Positions 50,052-61,166 of a DNA stretch of 64,000 nucleotides are shown piece after piece. Location: assembly GCA_009761415.1 (NCBI GenBank), contig QUOL01000008.1:806001-870000 (forward strand), written 5' to 3'. Origin of the DNA: Sarcomyxa edulis (taxonomy: Eukaryota; Basidiomycota; Agaricomycetes; Agaricales; Mycenaceae). The notes under the pieces were generated by a model. It was given only the letters and a program-made list of their open reading frames with translations, did no database searches and was not told where the DNA came from. The number at the start of each line of letters is the position of its first letter. The first letter of the stretch is position 1. The translations under genes were made by a program, and so were the position numbers.

Positions 50052-52555
50052 ATGGCCCCAGGTCGTTGGCAAACTGATGAACAATTCGACTTCCTTAATG
50101 CCAATATCAATGCTTTTCTCACTGCTTCTGCTACTTCTCGGTTTCCAAAGTTCTGGCCTGATCTCACCGAGCGCTGGTTCCTCAACTGGCCTGAGGCTCA
50201 AGCCCAGATCACACTCCATAATCTTCCCGTGGATTTTGTTGAGACCGTCCCTGACGAAGAGGACTCAGAGGCTACTATTGCCAATCGGGCCATTCTAAAG
50301 AAGGCTGTTGAGTCTAGACAGAGCGTATGTAGACCATCAATATTTCTTGAGAGTCTTCTAATTGTTTTCTATCTATGCAGCAACTCAAGGCGTGGTTTCG
50401 AAACCATGCCAAGAAAAAGTCGAAGCCCTTGAACGCGACCCGCCTTGCCACTGTCCTTCTTAACAGAGCAAAACCCACTCGCCGTCATCAGAAGACAGAG
50501 ATATACGAAACTCAATACTCCGAAAAAGTTCAAGAGGCCGTGAAAGTCGCGTATGACGCCGAGCGTGCGGCTGCACATGATGAAGAAGAGAAGAAGAAAG
50601 TAATTTGGCTGACAGTCAGGCGCAAGGTGGTGAAGGACCTGTGGGACAATGAGACGGCAGCTGTAAAGGACGAAATCGACGGTCTTTGGAAGGCACAGGG
50701 CGAAGGTACTGAGGGCGAAGGGAGTCATGAGAGTCCCGAAGTCAGGACTCCAGAGCAGTATCAAGAGTGAGTCTGTCTCCCTCTTGCACCACTTGATCAC
50801 ACATTGACTGAGGCTCGTTATGCGTTCAGAGCAATTGACAATCTCCCAGTGGCTTTGCATACTCTAGGAAGAGAGCTACGGCACCTAACGGACTACTCGT
50901 TGACCATCTTCTGTGGTGGACCAAACCCTAGGGCTGGAGGGCAGATAGAAGTCATCAGGTATGATTGATACTTTTTGTTTCGACTATTCAGCGTCAACTC
51001 AAGTCCTGTAGTGTTCATATTGGCGAAACTCCCCTCGGAAACAGCTTTGCGACGGCTTATGATATGAAAAATGGCATTATAGCACCATATGCAGAATGGC
51101 TAAAGCGCGTTTATCGTGAGTCATAGCCGATGAATCGATTTCGATTTCTCTCTAACATTTGGCACAGCGCTTTCTGTTCGGAAAGCACGAGCTCTAATAC
51201 CTGCCAACGCAGATGAGGCTGCGGCCAACGTCGAGTCCTCTGACATTCCCCACACAATATTCAGTAGTAGAAACGATGGGTTACTCGGTGAACCATTGCC
51301 TGCTGGAGCACCAAATCTTCCGGACATATCTGATCCAAACTTGATCAGAATGGCACCCGGGTCACCGCCATTGCCAGAAGCGCCGGATAAAGTGAAGAAG
51401 ACGAAGAAAAAGAAATCGAAAACTGTGATGCCCGTTGCCCCATCTGCATCTCCTGCCACTGGATTATCTACACCCGGCTCGGAGTTGACTTTGGGTTCCA
51501 CTGCCACCTCTGAACGCACTTCTCCCCCTGATTCCCAATCTGCTGTGTCTTCAATCTCTGAAGCTCCGGCTCCCCAGATTCCCTCAGCTCCTCAAACGAC
51601 TGCTACCCAAACAACTTCTGCCCCCCAAACGACTGAAGTCCCCAGGTTAGACACTGCGAGTTTTGCAGCTCTACTTTCAATGCCCACTGCAGATCTCATG
51701 CAGTTTGGGTTTGACTTTGGACCGGTAACTCCACATGCATTGCCCCATCTGCCCTTGTTTGATTTTGGAGGTTTACGTTCGCCAGTGGGCCAGTCCCCCG
51801 CTGATGACTTGGATTCGCCGTTGCGACCACGTGCAGAGCCAGGCCCTCTCTTTCAAACACCGCCAAACACGCAGATTCAAGACCCGTGGAGCTTCCCATC
51901 ACCAACTATCCAGACACGCAATGGAGTTCCGACTGCTGCGCCTCTCGAAGGCCTCTTCTATGCTCCCCATGCTCCCCATGCTCCCCCTTTCTCACCTACC
52001 GCGGCCGCTACACCTGTGTCTCCTCCAGCGCCATCTCCAACACCTCTCGCATCAGCACTCGCCCTCGCAAAACCACCTACCGCGGCCGCTACACCTGTGT
52101 CTCCTCCAGCGTCATCTCCAACGCCTCTCGCATCAGCACTCCCCCTCGCAAAACCCAAACGAGGAAGAAAAAAACAGATAACGACGCCCGTTACTTCCTC
52201 GGAAGCTCAGCCTCCGGCACAACCACGACCACGACCTCGACGAGTACAGCCAATAAAACCTACTCAGCCCGTTCCACCCGATACGCCGCCTCCATCTTCT
52301 CCCACCTTCAGCCGTAAAATTCCTCCCCTCAACCGAGGTCCTGCTACTTCCAACGAGGGCCCATCTGTGAAGAAAAAGCCAGGCTGGAAAGGGTGGGCGT
52401 TGGTACCTATAGATGAACTTGAGACCAATGGCGAAGCAGCGTGCACTTCGTCTTCTTCTGAGGTGATAACAGGCCGACGCGTACCGAAGAGGCCTCGGGC
52501 TGCCGATGGTACATCTGCATATGCGCCGACAGCGCAGAAAAAGAGAGTCAGTTAA
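50052..52555 (+). CDS. Uncharacterised fungal protein with Trp-rich N-terminal region and Pro-rich tail
   Basis: Belongs by eye to a large set of unnamed agaricomycete proteins. The N-terminus MAPGRWQTDEQFDFLNANIN, RFPKFWPDLTERWFLNWPE is followed by KAVESRQSQLKAWFRNHAKK and a long charged helical exon (YETQYSEKVQEAVKVAYDAE). Next come VALHTLGRELRHLTDYSLTI, FCGGPNPRAGGQIEVI and then HIGETPLGNSFATAYD, ending the ordered part near 51,118. The last exon (about 51,170-52,555) is a Pro/Ser/Thr-rich tail of some 460 residues with Lys-rich patches (KKTKKKKSK), compatible with nuclear targeting. An 81-base tandem repeat lies in the tail. Function unknown. It is the last gene before the right end of the KDZ transposon. 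Confidence 0.72.
51997..52158 (+). repeat. Two tandem 81-base units inside the Pro-rich tail
   Basis: Each encodes 27 residues of the form PTAAATPVSPPAxSPTPLAS and ALxLAKP. Each contains GCGGCCGC (52,001 and 52,082). The two copies differ at a handful of bases, so the duplication is recent. Confidence 0.85.
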
Positions 52556-52996
52556 TGGCCACAAGTAGTCGTAGAAATTAGAGTAGGTAAACACTAGAAT
52601 AAATCTGTCCATGCGTTATATTGAAAAAAATCACGCCGCTGTATCCTTGTCAAAAAATTGTTTTGAATGTCTATATGTAGACACTGAACATAGTACGATA
52701 AGATTGAATGTAAATGAATATATTTGTTCACGGCCAATCGAACACGCAGCGACTACACTGGTACTTAGACAGTTTTTCATTTTTCATTTTTCATTTTTCA
52801 TTTTTCATTATTATTCCTTATTTCTCAACTAAGGTGCTGCCAACTGGCGGAGGGCGGGCGGGAAGCGCAGAATGCCGCCATCGACGATTGTCGATCGTTC
52901 ATTCCTATTGCGGAAGCGGTGCGCCTGAAGTACCCTCAAGCCGAAGGATGCCGGGAATTAGAATGCTGCCGAGGATGCCGCCGATCCCAAGCCGTA
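52556..52996. other. Non-coding tail of the KDZ transposon
   Basis: AT-rich, without recognised genes. It includes five perfect tandem copies of a TTTTTCA heptamer at about 52,772-52,808. Confidence 0.55.
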
Positions 52997-53113
52997 TATT
53001 CAAGCAGAGCTCTAAGGTGATGTATCACGGTCTACTGCTACCACAGCTCCCGATGCATCACTCGTATTCTGTACTTAGAGGGATGTGATACATCAGAAGT
53101 ACAGTATAGACTG
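52997..53113 (-). repeat. Right terminal inverted repeat of the KDZ transposon
   Basis: Inverted partner of the left end. Decamers are at 53,086-53,095 (TGATACATCA), 53,051-53,060 (CGATGCATCA) and 53,018-53,027 (TGATGTATCA), at 18, 53 and 86 bases in from the end. Confidence 0.85.
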
Positions 53114-54319
53114 AATTGGCGACTAAGAACAGTGCTAAAGTGCCCATGTCGCGCTGCGTACCACCGGTCGTCACAGTAGGAACGATTACGCCGCCCCAAT
53201 CAGTGCCCTCGGGTACATCCGCCATCCCAGAGTCGTTGGTTTGACCAGGAAGAGCCATCTGAAGAGCAGTGATCACCGATCAATGTAAGTGATATCCGGG
53301 TGAGATTGCATGGCTTACTTCAGTTGGGAATACGCCTACAAGGTAAGAAGCTCAAGTATTCGGAAAATCATGCTGCATTGGACATGTCACTTACCCGGGG
53401 CAATGCCATTGACTCTTATACCGAGAGGTAATAATTCGTGCGCAAGGGAGGATGTAGCGTGTCCTAGTGCGCTTTTAGAAAACATATATGGATACGAACG
53501 GGCGCTTGTGGTGGAGTCCTGCATGGCAAGCAAGCATCAATGACCACAATGAAAATGCGACGAAGCTGATATTACCTTTGTCCATCCGTTCATACTGCTC
53601 GTCATGATGATCTGAGGCACAAATTTCTTAGTCGCAGGTTCGCTGGATTTTTTCCAGTTCTCGAGTAAAGGAAGGAATGCGAAAGTAAGCCAGTAAGGCC
53701 CGACAGCGTTGGTATTCAAGACATTGTTAAAGTCTTCCTGCGCGATCTCATCGAAGAGGCTGGTGACATACGCAGCCGCGGTTGGCGAAGCAGGAGTCTT
53801 GAAAGAACCTGCTATAATACCGGCATTGTTGAAAAGAACAGTGACATATTTTTCGCGTTTGCCTATTTCTTCAGCAAGACGCCTAGCTTCTGCCTCAATT
53901 GAACGGTTATGTAAGAGCAGTCCATGGCACAGGAACGGCAACACACCTTTTTGCTGATGTCTCCTGGAACACCATAGATAACTCCCCGTCCCGGGATCTT
54001 CTCGACAGGCTCATTGTATAACTTAGTGACCCTAGACATGTGCAATAAACATCTGGGATTGAATTACGGGAGTATGCGGTACTTCTCCAGTCTGGCCTGA
54101 TTGATGTCTATAATGTAGACAGTCGCTCCGTTTGCAATCAAGGTCAAGCTTATGGCTAAACCAATTCCCTGCAAGGAAAGTAGAAGTCGATTAGACACGA
54201 TCAAGACTTCGGTATAGATACGGCAGACTCACACTGCTGCCACCAGTGACAACGGCTACGACACCGCGGAGGTCAAATATGTTATTTGCGCTGAGTCCTT
54301 CCAGTATATTGCCTGCCAT
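53114..54319 (-). pseudogene. 5' part of an SDR gene, separated from its 3' end by the KDZ transposon
   Basis: Starts M-A-G-N-I-L-E, then NIFDLRGVVAVVTGGSS (NAD(P) glycine motif, continued by GIGLAISLTLIANGATVYII across an intron). VTVLFNNAGIIAGSF holds the NNAG motif, and IIMTSSMNGWTK and SYPYMFSKSALG the catalytic Ser and Tyr-x-x-x-Lys. The final exon (GGTQRDMGTLALFLVAN) runs into the transposon at 53,113, so the encoded end is replaced by element sequence stopping near 53,058. The missing NWFVNGE... end lies 15.8 kb away at 37,203-37,328. Otherwise no frame break is seen, which indicates a recent event. A truncated or fusion protein may still be made. Confidence 0.87.
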
Positions 54320-54747
54320 AGGTGATGAGAATGAATCAAAGAAACAGCTATCGATTCTTGCTTTATATCAAGTGGCACCCAAGCGGTACCGCTATTGCGA
54401 GATGATGTAACCGTTTTGGTCGAGTCAGTGTGGTCATACTTAGATGAATTCTGCAGCCAAGTGGAAGTTGGAACGCGCGTACAGGATGCCGAAGGCTTTT
54501 GTGTTCTATAAAAGAACCTGCTCGTTAGATTGGTCAGCCAAGGAAGCAATGATCTAAGAAAATTGACTCACCCTCGAGATCCACACCGTTCTAGTAGGCG
54601 GAAGATTATGCAGGCTCAAGTTTCAGAACGGGAGATTAGACCAATACACTCATATTCGTGTGTCTTCGATTGTTCTTCGATGTATCGTACATGGACATAT
54701 CAAGCTGAGACAAGAACAGAACTCGATTCTTCCGGACTCGTCGTCTT

Positions 54748-56095
54748 TTAGTATGAGGAAGGATGCTTCAAAAGGGTCTGAGAAAGATATATTAGTAGCG
54801 AGGAGAGGGGTGGCAGTGAGAAAACAATACATACTCCGCCGTCAATCAATACGGTTTCTCCATTCACAAACCAATTGGCGACAAGGAAGAGCGCTAGAGT
54901 GCCCATGTCCCGCTGGGTGCCACCTGTGGGCACAGTCGGAATAATGAAGCCGAAGTCAGTCCCTGGGGCTACATCAGCCATACCCGAGTCGTTCGTTTGA
55001 CCAGGCGAAGCCATCTAAACAAGTGATCAAATGTCCTACGCCTTCCACTAGAAAAATGACTGCTTACTTCAGTCGGGAACAGACCTATGTGGTACAAGGA
55101 TGAGTATCGAAAGGAGTTATTCTGAAGCAATCAGACTGTGGCACTCACCTGGCGCGATCCCATTGACTCTTATGCCGAGAGGGAGCAACTCATGGGCAAG
55201 GGACGACGTAGCGTGTCCAATCGCGCTTTTAGAATACAAGTAAGGGTACGAAAGACCACCCGTAGCAGAGTCCTACGGAACATTAACGCCTGATACTGGC
55301 ATCAGGATGAGGTTAGAACTACCTGCCTTGGTCCAGCCATTCATGCTACTGGTCATAATGATCTGAGGCACAAATTTCTTTGCTGCAGGTTCGCTGGAGT
55401 TCTTCCAATTCTCGAGTAAAGGAAGGAACGCAAAAGTGAGCCAGTACGGCCCAACAGCGTTGGTGTTCAGAACATTGTCGAAATCTTCCTGTGCGATTTC
55501 GTCGAAGAAGCTGGTGACATATGCTGCCGCAGTAGGTGTGGCAGGGGGATTGAAGGCACCTTTGAGAATTCCAGCATTGTTGAAGAGAACGGTGACATGT
55601 TTCTCGCGCTGGCCTATCTCTCCCGCGAGGCGTTTCGCTTCTGACTTTCAGATAATCAGATGCAGATCACATAAGCCCACCATGTAGATGGATTGAAGAC
55701 ATACCTTTTGTCTGATATCGCCCTCGATACCGTATAATTTCCCCCTTCCAGAGGTCTTCGCAGCAGCGTCATTATACAGCTTGGTGACTCTGATAGAGAA
55801 AGGAGGAATCAGCATTCAAGCATAATTGCGGAACCATATAGTCAAGGGTGTATACTTTTCCAGTCGGGCTTGGTTGATATCGATGATGTAGACAGTCGCT
55901 CCGTTGGCTATCAAGGTCAAGCTTATGGCCAAACCAATTCCCTATCAATGAAGTAGAATGTGATGTCAAAAGCTGGTCTTCATGTAATCAACGCTGAGAT
56001 GTACTGACACTACTACCGCCAGTAACAACGGCCACAACACCACGAAGGTCGAATATATTATTTGCGTTGAGTCGTTCCAGGATGCTGTCTGCCAT
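54748..56095 (-). CDS. Short-chain dehydrogenase/reductase, copy B
   Basis: Intact classical SDR. MADSILERLNANNIFDLRGV leads to VAVVTGGSS and GIGLAISLTLIANGATVYII (cofactor loop). VTKLYNDAAAKTSGRGKLYG and GDIRQK follow, then HVTVLFNNAGILKGAF, YWLTFAFLPLLENWKN, IIMTSSMNGWTK and SYPYLYSKSAIG (catalytic Tyr and Lys). LAHELLPLGIRVNGIAPG, a six-residue exon LFPTE and MASPGQTNDSGMADVAPGTD precede GGTQRDMGTLALFLVANWFV and NGETVLIDGG. After a last intron the tail TLLKHPSSY stops at 54,748-54,750. The end VNGETVLIDGG is the usual C-terminal SDR motif. About 310 residues; substrate unknown. Confidence 0.93.
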
Positions 56096-56494
56096 CTCGA
56101 GGAGCGAATGGGTGTTTAGAACGCATAGACGGCGGACGTTGGCTTTTATGAGAGATAGAACGATGAGTAAGGCGAAGTGATGGATTGTTCTGGAATTCTT
56201 TGAGGTCAGTGACCCACATTCATCTGCATATAGCTCGACGCCCATTTATAGATCTCACAGCCAAGAACTTGAGACATCCTCGGGCCTGAGAGAAAGGAAG
56301 CAGTCTATCTTCGTGTGGGTCGATAGTGTGTAGTCCGAAACAGGCGGTTACTCCAACTTTGATCGCAGAAAGTTCAACTTAGCAGACATGTACACTTGAG
56401 ATTTGGGCTTCTTCGACCTAGTTTACATCGACATCCAGATTTCAAACGAGACTATCACTCGAAGCTTTTTCGGTCTCTTTTTAGCACTCGATAC

Positions 56495-57818
56495 TCAGTA
56501 TGAGGAAGGATGTTTCAGGAGGGTCTGAGGAGAGTCACGTCAGCAAAGGAAGACCTCCTGAGAGAAAAGTCAAAAGAACTCGTACCCCGCCATCGATCAG
56601 TACAGTCTCCCCGTTCACAAACCAATTGGCCACCAGGAAGAGAGCCAGTGAGCCGACGTCACGGTTGGTACCACCTGTCGGAACTGTCGGGATGGCGAAT
56701 CTTATCTTTTTACCTTCAGGGACAGGGACCATGCCAGACTCATCCATGGGCCCACCAGCCATTGTCATCTAGAATACTGTTATATCTTCAAACCAGGGCC
56801 ATAAAGGGTCAGGAATACGCACTTGTGTTGGGAACCAGCCTGTACAGGGTCGGTACTTATTAGCGTATTTTCGACCAGAGTTCCACGACTGACACGCACC
56901 TGGAGCGATTCCATTGACCCTGATTCCCAAAGGAAGCAGCTCATGCGCAAGAGACGATGTGGCATGGCCAATCGCGCTTTTGGAGAAAAGGTAAGGGTAA
57001 GAGACGCCTCCAGTCTCGGAGTCCTACAAGAATGTTAACCATTGAACACGAACGAGTCATCCGGTATGCTCACCTTCGTCCATCCGTTCATGCTACTAGT
57101 CATAACAATCTGGGGCACGAACTTCTTGGCGGCCGGTTCGTTCGAATTCTTCCACTTCTCCAGTAAAGGGAGAAACGCGAAGGTGAGCCAATAGGGACCG
57201 ACAGCATTCGTGTTGATAACATTGTTGAAATCGTTCTGTGAGACCGCATCAAAGAAACTGGTCACAAAGTCAGATGCGGTAGCCGTGGCAGGAAGTTCGC
57301 ATCGTCCAGTCAGAATCCCTGCGTTGTTGAACAGAACGGTGACGTATTTTTCGCGTTTACCGATTTCCTCTGCGAGGCGTTTGGCTTCGGACTGTAACAT
57401 GATGAGGATGATAGACGATACTTTGGTTTGATGATATCACGTACCTTCTGTCTGATATCACCTTCAAGACCATACATCTTGCCTCGTCCCGGGACGTTCG
57501 CAGAAGCTTCGGTGTACGACTTCGCAAGCCTTGAGAACATGAACATCCATACCTTGAAGACGATGAGAAGACCAATGTGGGACTACTTACTTATCCAAAT
57601 CAGCTTGATTAGGCCCGATAATGTAGACAGTAGCCCCGTTCGCCACCAGTGTCGAGCTTATCATCAACCCGATGCCCTGTCTCCCGAAATGTGAGATAGG
57701 GACATCACTTCAATGGTAGTGGTAAGCTCACACTACCACCACCAGTGACAACAGCCACGACTCCCTGTAAATCGAATATATTCTTGGCGCTCAAATGATT
57801 GAGTATGGAATCTGCCAT
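56495..57818 (-). CDS. Short-chain dehydrogenase/reductase, copy C
   Basis: Tandem paralogue of copy B with the same introns. MADSILNHLSAKNIFDLQGV, then GLMISSTLVANGATVYIIGP (here Gly-Pro replaces the Asp of the other copies after the second strand, which may affect NAD versus NADP choice). LAKSYTEASANVPGRGKMYG, VTVLFNNAGILTGRCE, IVMTSSMNGWTK and VSYPYLFSKSAIGHATSS carry the active site. GIRVNGIAPG, WFPTQ, MTMAGGPMDESGMVPVPEGK, GGTNRDVGSLALFLVANWFV and NGETVLIDGG follow, with the tail TLLKHPSSY and stop at 56,495. No breaks seen. It has diverged more from copies A and B than they have from each other, so the A/B duplication is the later one. Confidence 0.92.
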
Positions 57819-58165
57819 GTTAGCGGTGAAGTGAAGGACGAGAGAATGGGAAAGGGAAGATGGAAATAGGATGCACTTCGGGCACTATATATATGAGTTG
57901 TATCTATAAGAGAACACTGTCATATAATTAGCCACAACGTCAAGGTCACGATGCAGAGCAGCTGAAGGACCCACATCCATTGGCGACTCCAACTCCGAAC
58001 AACAAAATATAGGGTCAGTATTTGCTTGTGTCGATAATGCGGGATAGAAACGTGACTGTGGAATTAGATACAAAGACCATAAAATACACCGTGTAATGTT
58101 TTTAAAAAAGATACATCCATCCATCGAACATTGATGTTGGGCCTCTCCCCACCTCCTGCTCCCTG
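57819..58165. other. Intergenic, no gene seen
   Basis: About 350 bases upstream of SDR copy C, up to the stop of the TFIIE alpha gene. A TATATATA tract at about 57,880-57,890 lies some 70 bases before the SDR start and could be its TATA element. Confidence 0.5.
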
Positions 58166-60005
58166 CTACGAGCGCTCCTGGAGGACTTCAAAGAATGCAG
58201 TGTACTCATCTGGAGTCATCAAATCGTGGTCTTCTTCTGTGACCTTCGAGAAGGGAATTGGAGCTCCATTCACTGGCGGCGGAGATAACGTGGGTATGAG
58301 AGGAAAGTAGTGAGGATGGTCAGAAGACAATTATGCCAGAAACAAACAAGATTAGAACGCACCATAGACGATAGGATCATCCGCCGGTTCCACATCCACA
58401 GGCGTCACCATATTGACGTCCTCCTGCTGCCCATATCCATACCCATTGACGCCCAGGTAACCGTTCCCATTCCCGAGCCCGATCCCATTGGCATACGGTT
58501 CTGTTTTAGCCATCTTAGTTTGACCCACTGTCCCCTCATCCTCTCGTGATCGCGATCGTTTTCGATAATCGTTCAACGAGTCTAGATACTCCACGGCTGG
58601 TTTTTCTTCTTCCTCATCGTCCAGACCAAAGTCGGATCCGCCTAGTGCGCTGAGTCCGGAGGGCGTGTCGAGAGTCGACGATGCTGATGATGCTGCCAAT
58701 GTAGCGTAATACTGGTCGTAATCTAGTCGTGATTGAGTACAGAGATCGAAGAAGATAGATAGCAAACTCACAATCCGATTCATGATTGACCACCGGTTTC
58801 ACATCCTCTTCAACAGCCACCAAAGCTTGCTCCTGACGACCCCCACCAACCACGCCCAGCCCTCTCAAAATATCATCATTCGAACTCGACTGCTCTTCCG
58901 CCGCTGTCGTCCTCGCATTCTCCTTCACACCCAACGCCGTCAAATCTCCCGTAATCGTACTCTTCAAGTGCCACGCCGGCAACGCATTCTGCTGTCTCTT
59001 CGCCGCCGCCTCCGCATCCCTCTCTGATCTTCGCGTAGCCTCGTCTTTATCCATCGCTATCACCACACCAATCCCATCATCCGCCCTCGTCTCCCCACCA
59101 GACCCTGCAATCCGCAATCCAGACCCGTTGCCTCCTTTCTGCTTATCACCATCAGTGGGGTTGCTCTTCACCCAAGCCGCCACATCAAAGCTACACGGAC
59201 AGACAAAGGATGAGATGGAGGCTGATATATAACAGGAAAGAGACGTACGCAGGTAACACCATCCCTTCACTCTCCTTCAACCCCTTTGCAATGAACCGCA
59301 TCTGGTTATTAAACCGTTGCATCCGATCTTTGCTCCCCAACACACTCTCCGCATCCTCGTTATCCACCACCTCTGCTCGACATACTTCACACACCAAAGT
59401 TCCCAATGCGAAATCCATGAGTTTGTCAACGTCTAGAGCCGAGTATGACATTTTGCATTGAGGGCATATGTACCCTTTGTTGTCAATTTCCTGTGTAAAA
59501 TGAATGTAAAACGGGCAAGAAGGGAGTCAAGAAGATGGGGACTGACGTTACGCAGTGTAGAGTCGATGATCTGTCTCATCTTGGCTACGCGCCATTTGAC
59601 GACGTTACAAAAGTACTCGTAGTCGATGTAGTAGTACTGTTTTCCAACAGACCGCTGGGCGCCCTCTTTGAGTTCGTTCTGTCGATAGCTGCTCGACGGT
59701 AAGTCAACGCAATCAAAGAACACCCAAAGAACAGCCTGTATTACATTTTGACGAGACAATCGTTAGAGAGGACAGCCATGAGCTTGTTGAGCTCTTTTGA
59801 CTGCAATCCCATTCTCCCCGCGAGGTCATCGTCTTTGAGACTTGCCAATGAAAATAAGTGTATGCCTCTGCCTGCAGTCTGAATATACTTACACCGGATG
59901 CCTCGCAAGTTGATCTAGGATAATAGTGTATTTCGGCTCGTAAAACGCTCGTGAGACATGCTGGACGAGGAGACGAAGTGTCTCTTGGTCTTCTTTGGTC
60001 GCCAT
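58166..60005 (-). CDS. Transcription initiation factor IIE, alpha subunit
   Basis: General RNA polymerase II factor that recruits TFIIH. The winged-helix N-terminus begins MATKEDQETLRLLVQHVSRA, FYEPKYTIILDQLARHPV, then DDLAGRMGLQSKELNKLMAV. YRQNELKEGA and QYYYIDYEYFCNVVKWRVAK follow. The zinc ribbon has GYICPQCKMSYSALDV and GTLVCEVCRAEVVDNEDAES (two CxxC pairs), then MQRFNNQMRFIAKGLKESEG. The C-terminal half is charged: a long helix (DEATRRSERDAEAAAKRQQN), a Glu/Asp-rich segment and a final acidic VTEEDHDLMTPDEYTAFFEV, as in other TFIIE alpha subunits. Stop at 58,166-58,168. A single-copy housekeeping gene is expected. Confidence 0.93.
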
Positions 60006-60952
60006 GTACTAGGGCCCCTTGGGCCGTGGATTTTAGTGTGGACCAGAGGTATGTAACTCGAGAGAGGACGAGTAGTGGACGGGGGAGAAACACTCGGAAC
60101 GTTGGGAAGTCGGGAGAAAGTGAGTGGCTTGAAATTTGGACTGCCTACTTTTTCATACTCCGGTACCGGTCGCGGTTGATGACAACGACGACAACAGCTG
60201 TGTATCTCTTCTCATCGCTGGACATTTGAGAGTATCGAAATGTCGATGCTCTGACTTACGAGGACCAGATCTCAGGTCTTTTTCCAACTTGTCCAACTAT
60301 CTCACTTCATAGCTTCAAGTCAATCCTCTGCTCTACATCTATGGACGTCTAGACAACTCACTCGTGCTCCGTGAATCTACTACTGCAGAACTCGCATACT
60401 CGCCTGTTGTTGCTCCTGGTTGATACCAGCTCCATGCGAAATCTCAGACCGATACCGAACTTCTGCTCGAAATCTTCCACTTGTCCTGTTCCATGACTTC
60501 TGTCCTGGCCACACAAATCCTTGCAGCGCGTACTGTGTTGGCAAACCACGTTGTCTACAAATATACTACGAAGCCGGTACGACCGTGCACGTTACATACA
60601 TACGCGCCGTGTTAATCTTTTTAGGACTGCATGACATGGATGGCGTTCCGTTCATCTCTGAATGCTAGTCAATACTAGATCCTTTGAAACTTACACGCGT
60701 GCTTCTCGTGCGTAATGTACACAGTAATAACTCTCCAACCATCTTGGTATCATCTCCTCAGCTATCGTACATCTTGGTCCTTCATCTTCGGACGACGAAC
60801 CCGCGCCTGCTCTACTACTTCGCCTTGCTCCTAGCCGGTGCACTCCCGTTCGTGACTACATCACTGATCTGTCCCGAACTCATGTTCTGGTCTTTTCCTG
60901 GTCCTGGTTCCTCTATGATTGATCTAGTCTCAGTAAACAGTGGAGAGCTCAT
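60006..60952. other. Intergenic, no sure gene
   Basis: About 950 bases. A minus-strand frame at 60,358-60,549 has two Cys-x-x-Cys-like pairs (CEFCSSRF) but no start context or neighbouring exons that convince. It could be part of a small unrecognised gene. Confidence 0.4.
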
Positions 60953-61166
60953 CTAGAACTGAGACGAACTATATAGGGACGCCTGGCCTGTTGTTTCTTT
61001 CATTTGTTTCTGTCCCATCCACATCGCTCCGACAGCGAGGATTATTGCACCACCACAGGCGAGCGCCTGTCGAGTTGAGTCAGCTATACCGTTGGAGATG
61101 CAGTGCTTGTGAAGCACATACGAGACCTCGAGAGCGTGGATTGAACTTTTCACCGGTGGACGACAT
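60953..61166 (-). CDS. Small single-pass membrane protein (about 56 residues)
   Basis: Start MSSTGEKFNPRSR at 61,164-61,166, a 46-base GT-AG intron, then ADSTRQALACGGAIILAVGA, MWMGQKQMKETTGQASLYSS, with stop at 60,953-60,955. The second exon holds one hydrophobic helix (ALACGGAIILAVGAMWM) followed by a polar tail. The layout resembles small mitochondrial or ER membrane proteins of fungi, but I do not recognise the family. Support comes from the splice site that joins a good start to an open second exon. Confidence 0.5.

Larger units (their letters stand above)
37329..53113. mobile_element. 15.8 kb KDZ-class DNA transposon carrying a TET/JBP-like dioxygenase and three other genes
   Basis: The ends are defined by three independent signals. 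AATTGGC lies immediately outside both ends (37,322-37,328 and 53,114-53,120). The tips are imperfect inverted repeats (CACTACATCC... on the left, CAGTCTATAC... on the right inverted strand) that become nearly identical at bases 20-33 (GATRTATCACATCC). Finally, an SDR gene is split exactly at these points. Inside lie a KDZ transposase (minus), a TET/JBP-like dioxygenase (minus), a basic-motif protein (plus), an RNase H1 N-terminal-domain protein (minus) and a Trp-rich fungal protein (plus). The KDZ-TET/JBP association is known in basidiomycetes; this particular five-gene unit with readable borders is, as far as I can tell, worth describing. Confidence 0.9.

Noticed and set aside
51958..52158. 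Gly/Ala-rich minus-strand frame with repeats
   Set aside because: Mirror of the 81-base tandem repeat in the Pro-rich tail on the other strand.
54256..54549. 97-codon minus-strand frame upstream of the split SDR
   Set aside because: No domain, and it overlaps the SDR promoter and first exon in another frame.
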